A stretch of DNA of 64,000 nt, from NCBI RefSeq assembly GCF_029222905.1, contig NZ_JARHUE010000001.1, forward strand, positions 372,001 through 436,000, given 5' to 3'. The notes beneath the pieces were generated by a model. That model made no database searches, was not told the DNA's origin, and worked only from the letters and a program-made list of their open reading frames with translations. This document shows, piece by piece, positions 60,045-64,000 of this stretch. Source of the DNA: Neptuniibacter sp. CAU 1671 (lineage in GTDB: Bacteria; Pseudomonadota; Gammaproteobacteria; Pseudomonadales; Balneatricaceae). Position numbers and translations under genes: made by a program. The first letter of the stretch is position 1. Each line of letters starts with the position of its first letter.

Positions 60045-63000
60045 TTGTTTCAACAGGATTATTCACTGCCCACCAAAGCCGCAGACCGCAAATCACTTGG
60101 TCAGGTTCTAGGCGCAGCCCGGGGCCTGGTCATCGCTGATGCGGCGGCACGGCATAACGGGACCACACTGGTGATCTGTAACGATAGCAGTGAAGCCCAG
60201 CGTTTGCTGGATGAGATCCGCTTTTTCTCGAGCAATACATTGGAACTGCTCGCGTTTCCCGACTGGGAAACCCTGCCCTATGACTCGTTTTCTCCTCATC
60301 AGGACATTATCTCTCAGCGTATTGCTACCCTGGCACGTTTACCCAGCTTAAAACAGGGTGTTCTGGTCGCTCCCATCAGCACTCTGATGCACCGCACTGC
60401 ACCGGCTGAATTTATTGCCGGACACTGCTTCAATCTTCAAACCGGACATCAGATAGACCCGCAAGTGTTGCGCAAGCAGCTGTCTGATGCGGGTTACCAC
60501 AGCGTAGACACTGTTATGGAACAGGGGGAATACGCCGTCAGGGGGGCCATCATTGATCTGTTCCCCAGTGGCTGCAGTTTTCCTTTCCGTATTGAGCTGT
60601 TTGATGACGAAATAGAAACCCTGCGCACCTTTGATCCTGAAACACAGCGATCCCTGGAGCAAATGGACGCCATTGAGTTGCTCCCCGCCAAAGAGTTTCC
60701 ACTCGACGCTAAGGCTATTCGTGATTTTAAAAGCCGCTGGCGGGAGCAGTTTGATGTCGACTACCGGCAGTGCCCGATCTATAACGACATCAGTGACGGC
60801 CTGGTCTCGCCGGGTATTGAATACTATCTGCCGCTGTTTTTTGATGAACTGAGCACGCTGTTCCATGCTTTGCCTCAGAATACTCAGGTGATCAACGACC
60901 ACGATCTTGAGCAGTCTGCACAACAGTTTTTGCAGGAAGTCGACAGCCGTTACGAACAGCGTCGTTTTGATGTGCGCCGTCCACTACTGAAGCCTGCACA
61001 GCTTTTTATCGGTCTTGATGAGCTCTTCCAGCAACTAAAACAGTATCCGAGAATTCAATTGCACGCGGATACTCTGGACGAAAAAGCCGGTCGCTCCAAC
61101 CTGCCCTGCCTGACACCTCCAACGCTCACCGTTGATGCCAAGAAAAAACAACCCCTGGCCGAGCTGGAGACATTCCTGCGTAATAGAGATGGCCGGGTAC
61201 TGTTTTGTGCTGAATCGTCGGGTCGCCGGGAAGCGTTGCTGGAACTGCTGGGCCGTCATCACATCAAGCCAGTTCAGGTGACCAACTGGTCAGATTTCAT
61301 CGAACAGGAACTGCCACTCGCCATTACTCAGTTCCCTCTGGAACGCGGCCTGTCGCTGCCCGGCCGGGTACATCTGATCACCGAAACCCAGTTGTTTGGC
61401 CATCAGGTATTCCAGCGCCGTCGACGCAGCCGCGAACAGGAGCAAAATGAACAGGTTATCCGCAACCTGTCAGAACTGAGTGAAGGCTCACCGGTGGTAC
61501 ATCTGGAGCATGGTGTGGGCCGTTATCTTGGCCTGCAGACCATTGACCTGGATGGCGAAACCAACGAGTTCCTGACCCTGGCGTATGCAGACGGTGCCAA
61601 ACTCTATGTACCTGTCTCCGCGCTGCACCTGATCAGCCGTTATACCGGCAGCAGCCCTGAAACTGCGCCACTGCACCGCTTAGGCACAGAGCAGTGGAGC
61701 AAAGCACGCCAGAAAGCAGCAGAAAAAGCGCGTGATGCTGCCGCCGAGCTTCTGGATATCTATGCCCGCCGTGCCGCCCGTAAAGGATTCAGCTTTAATG
61801 ATCCCGACGAGGATTACCTGCAATTTACCGCCTCTTTCCCGTTTGAAGAAACGCCGGATCAGGCCGCTGCGATTGCCAGTGTGATTCGGGATATGACAGC
61901 CAGTCAGCCTATGGATCGACTGGTCTGTGGCGATGTCGGCTTCGGCAAAACGGAAGTCGCCATGCGCGCCGCCTTTATTGCAGTTCAGAGCGGCAAGCAG
62001 GTCGCCATTCTGGTGCCCACCACGCTGCTGGCGCAGCAACACTACCAGAACTTTCTCGACCGTTTTGCCGACTGGCCGGTTACAGTTGAACTGATCTCCC
62101 GTTTCCGCAGTGGTAAGCAGCAGGAACAGATTGTTGAAAAACTGGAGTCCGGCCAAGTCGACATCATTGTCGGCACGCATAAATTGATTCAGGGCGGCAT
62201 CAACTTTAAAAACCTTGGCCTGGTGATCATTGATGAGGAACACCGTTTTGGTGTGCAGCAGAAAGAACGCCTGAAATCCCTGCGTGCCGAGGTGGATATT
62301 CTCACACTGACCGCCACACCAATCCCGCGCACCCTGAATATGGCCATGTCAGGCATACGTGATCTGTCCATCATTGCCACTCCACCGGCACGACGGCTCT
62401 CTGTCAAAACCTTTGTCCGCCAGCATGATCCCAGTATGGTCAAGGAAGCGATCCTGCGTGAGCTACTGCGTGGCGGACAGGTGTATTACCTGCACAATGA
62501 AGTCAAAACCATTGAACAGACCGCTGCCAGCCTGCGCGAGCTGGTACCGGAAGCCCGCATCGGTATTGGCCACGGTCAAATGCGTGAACGCGAGCTGGAA
62601 CAGGTGATGTCGGACTTCTACCACAAGCGGTTCAATGTACTGTTGTGCACCACCATTATCGAAACCGGTATCGACGTGCCCAATGCCAACACCATTATTA
62701 TCGACCGGGCGGATAAGTTTGGTCTGGCTCAGTTACACCAGTTACGCGGTCGTGTAGGTCGCTCTCACCATCAGGCCTATGCCTACATGCTGACGCCAGA
62801 CAGCCGCATCATGACCAAAGACGCGCAGAAACGGCTTGAAGCGATTGAAACCAGTCATGATCTGGGTGCCGGCTTTACCCTTGCCACCCATGATATGGAG
62901 ATCCGCGGTGCAGGCGAACTGCTCGGTGAAGAACAGAGCGGCCAGATTCAAACGGTAGGTTTCAGTCTCTTTATGGAGATGCTTGAGCAGGCCATTGAAG

Positions 63001-63488
63001 CAATTAAACAGGGCAAAACACCGAACATTGATCAGCCACTGCATCAGGGCAGCGAAATCAATCTGCGTATCTCAGCCCTGATTCCGGAAGATTACCTGCC
63101 CGATGTACATGCACGCCTGATCATGTACAAACGCATCGCCAGCGCGGACTCTGCGCAGGCCCTGAAAGAACTTCAGGTTGAGATGATTGACCGGTTTGGT
63201 TTATTACCAGAGCCCCTCAAACACCTGTTCCGTATCACTGAACTGAAATTAACCACTGAGCATCTGGGCATCCGCAAGCTGGATGCCGGGACCGAAAGCG
63301 GTCGTCTGGAATTCAGCTCTCAAACACGGATCGATCCACTTACATTGGTTAAAATGGTTCAAAACCAGCCACAAATCTATAAACTGGATGGCGCTGATAA
63401 ACTGCGTTTTAACCAGCAGATGGACACTGCAGAGCAGCGGTTCAACACGGTAGAACAACTGCTGACACGACTGGCGGGACACGCTTAA
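60045..63488 (+). CDS. mfd: Mfd, transcription-repair coupling factor
   Basis: Mfd removes RNA polymerase stalled at DNA damage and recruits UvrA. With the TTG start at 60045 the product has 1147 residues, like E. coli (1148). This TTG has GGAG seven bases upstream, and the frame begins LFQQDYSLP; the upstream TTG at 60000 lacks support. UvrB-like N-terminal domains (LLAFPDWETLPYDSFSPH) come first, then the RNA polymerase-binding region (HLEHGVGRYLGL), the RecG-like helicase with GDVGFGKTEVAMRAAF and IDEEHRFGVQ, and the C-terminal domain. Its stop overlaps the csiV start by one base. Confidence 0.97.
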   Translation: MFQQDYSLPTKAADRKSLGQVLGAARGLVIADAAARHNGTTLVICNDSSEAQRLLDEIRFFSSNTLELLAFPDWETLPYDSFSPHQDIISQRIATLARLPSLKQGVLVAPISTLMHRTAPAEFIAGHCFNLQTGHQIDPQVLRKQLSDAGYHSVDTVMEQGEYAVRGAIIDLFPSGCSFPFRIELFDDEIETLRTFDPETQRSLEQMDAIELLPAKEFPLDAKAIRDFKSRWREQFDVDYRQCPIYNDISDGLVSPGIEYYLPLFFDELSTLFHALPQNTQVINDHDLEQSAQQFLQEVDSRYEQRRFDVRRPLLKPAQLFIGLDELFQQLKQYPRIQLHADTLDEKAGRSNLPCLTPPTLTVDAKKKQPLAELETFLRNRDGRVLFCAESSGRREALLELLGRHHIKPVQVTNWSDFIEQELPLAITQFPLERGLSLPGRVHLITETQLFGHQVFQRRRRSREQEQNEQVIRNLSELSEGSPVVHLEHGVGRYLGLQTIDLDGETNEFLTLAYADGAKLYVPVSALHLISRYTGSSPETAPLHRLGTEQWSKARQKAAEKARDAAAELLDIYARRAARKGFSFNDPDEDYLQFTASFPFEETPDQAAAIASVIRDMTASQPMDRLVCGDVGFGKTEVAMRAAFIAVQSGKQVAILVPTTLLAQQHYQNFLDRFADWPVTVELISRFRSGKQQEQIVEKLESGQVDIIVGTHKLIQGGINFKNLGLVIIDEEHRFGVQQKERLKSLRAEVDILTLTATPIPRTLNMAMSGIRDLSIIATPPARRLSVKTFVRQHDPSMVKEAILRELLRGGQVYYLHNEVKTIEQTAASLRELVPEARIGIGHGQMRERELEQVMSDFYHKRFNVLLCTTIIETGIDVPNANTIIIDRADKFGLAQLHQLRGRVGRSHHQAYAYMLTPDSRIMTKDAQKRLEAIETSHDLGAGFTLATHDMEIRGAGELLGEEQSGQIQTVGFSLFMEMLEQAIEAIKQGKTPNIDQPLHQGSEINLRISALIPEDYLPDVHARLIMYKRIASADSAQALKELQVEMIDRFGLLPEPLKHLFRITELKLTTEHLGIRKLDAGTESGRLEFSSQTRIDPLTLVKMVQNQPQIYKLDGADKLRFNQQMDTAEQRFNTVEQLLTRLAGHA

Positions 63489-64000
63489 TGAAATACATAA
63501 CGAAAATACTGATTTGTCTGGCATGCTTCAGCGCTTCTCTGGCGCAAAGCCAGGAGCTGGATAACTGGTACAGTGTAGAGATCCTGATCTTCAGCAACGA
63601 AGACAGTTCAGCGCTGTCGGCCGAAGCTTGGCCACTACTGCCAGAGCCAAATCGACGTGACGCTGTCAGTCTGCAAGCTGCCAGTGATGATGCCGCGCCT
63701 TTCAGCCTGATGAAAGCGGACCAGATGGTACTGAAATCACCCAGTGCTCAACTGCAACGCACGGGACAGTACCGCACCCTGCTGCATACCGGTTGGATTC
63801 AACCGGTAGCCCGCACCCAAAATCCAACGCCGGTGCGCATTGTTGCGGGTAACATCCTGGATAATGGCCGTTATGAACTGGAAGGTTATATCGGCATTGG
63901 CCGGGGTCAGTACCTGCACGTACGCCCGGACCTTTATCTGAACCGACTGCTCACGCCCTCACAGGCCAGCGCCCTGAACCGAGGCTCCCGTACGGATACC
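63488..64000 (+). CDS. csiV: CsiV-family periplasmic protein (cut by the right edge)
   Basis: The first 171 codons are present. The protein has a signal peptide (MKYITKILICLACFSASL, cleaved near AQS) and then WYSVEILIFSN, typical of the CsiV family. In Vibrio cholerae CsiV binds peptidoglycan and helps LpoA to activate PBP1A. The later stretch (YELEGYIGIGRGQYLHVRPDLYL) fits too. It overlaps the mfd stop (TAATG), a coupling also seen in relatives, and the stop is beyond the window. Confidence 0.85.
   Translation, partial: MKYITKILICLACFSASLAQSQELDNWYSVEILIFSNEDSSALSAEAWPLLPEPNRRDAVSLQAASDDAAPFSLMKADQMVLKSPSAQLQRTGQYRTLLHTGWIQPVARTQNPTPVRIVAGNILDNGRYELEGYIGIGRGQYLHVRPDLYLNRLLTPSQASALNRGSRTDT

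Overview
This 64 kb window is a continuous stretch of gammaproteobacterial chromosome with roughly 50% G+C. It is densely coded, with about 54 protein genes, no rRNA or tRNA, no insertion sequence, prophage or CRISPR. Monomeric NADP isocitrate dehydrogenase, AcnB, CysB, Na+-NQR and a pyrroloquinoline quinone (PQQ) operon together suggest a marine, aerobic Oceanospirillales-type bacterium (Oceanospirillaceae is my best guess). From rluC/rne (about 29 kb) to mfd/csiV (64 kb) the gene order follows, from memory, the PA2975-PA3003 block of Pseudomonas aeruginosa, so the right half is conserved core genome and the left half is more lineage-specific.

Layout. 1-8.1 kb, all on the minus strand: pqqA-pqqB-pqqC-pqqD-pqqE, then an S9 oligopeptidase of the PqqH type, a TonB-dependent outer-membrane receptor and the start of a tonB gene, which reads as one PQQ synthesis and possibly PQQ transport module. 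8.4-19.6 kb: prpE-like acyl-CoA synthetase, a GNAT/C39-peptidase fusion, a small oxidoreductase-like protein, rlmJ, icd, glnS, ppiB, lpxH and miaE. 19.6-22.3 kb: an operon of four little-known genes, with a Roadblock/LC7 protein, a winged-helix plus Roadblock-like protein, a pseudo-receiver protein and an unknown helical protein; this is the best candidate for an undescribed system. 22.7-29.9 kb: acnB, an orphan gene, cysB with a thioredoxin-fold protein, a KfrA-like coiled-coil protein and rluC.

29.9-42.7 kb: rne with a long structured leader, then an envelope cluster on the minus strand read exbB-exbD-lpxK-trm112-kdsB-ptp-murB, comEC, a DUF2062 protein and lolD with only one Lol permease. 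42.8-49.2 kb: a PilZ-type protein with a small membrane protein, an L,D-transpeptidase next to mepK, a tandem-HD (HD-GYP-like) protein and a methyl-accepting chemotaxis protein. 49.4-58 kb: sthA and the complete nqrABCDEF-apbE-nqrM operon for the sodium-pumping NADH:quinone reductase. 58.3-64 kb: an extended-type GAPDH, mfd, and the start of csiV, which runs off the right edge.

The genes fit a respiring heterotroph. The TCA enzymes (icd, acnB), transhydrogenase (SthA) and Na+-NQR handle NAD(P)H, and PQQ serves periplasmic dehydrogenases not encoded here. The envelope genes (lpxH, lpxK, kdsB, murB, lol, ldt/mepK, csiV) cover lipid A, LPS, peptidoglycan and lipoprotein biogenesis. All function calls come from reading the translated sequence; no database search was possible.
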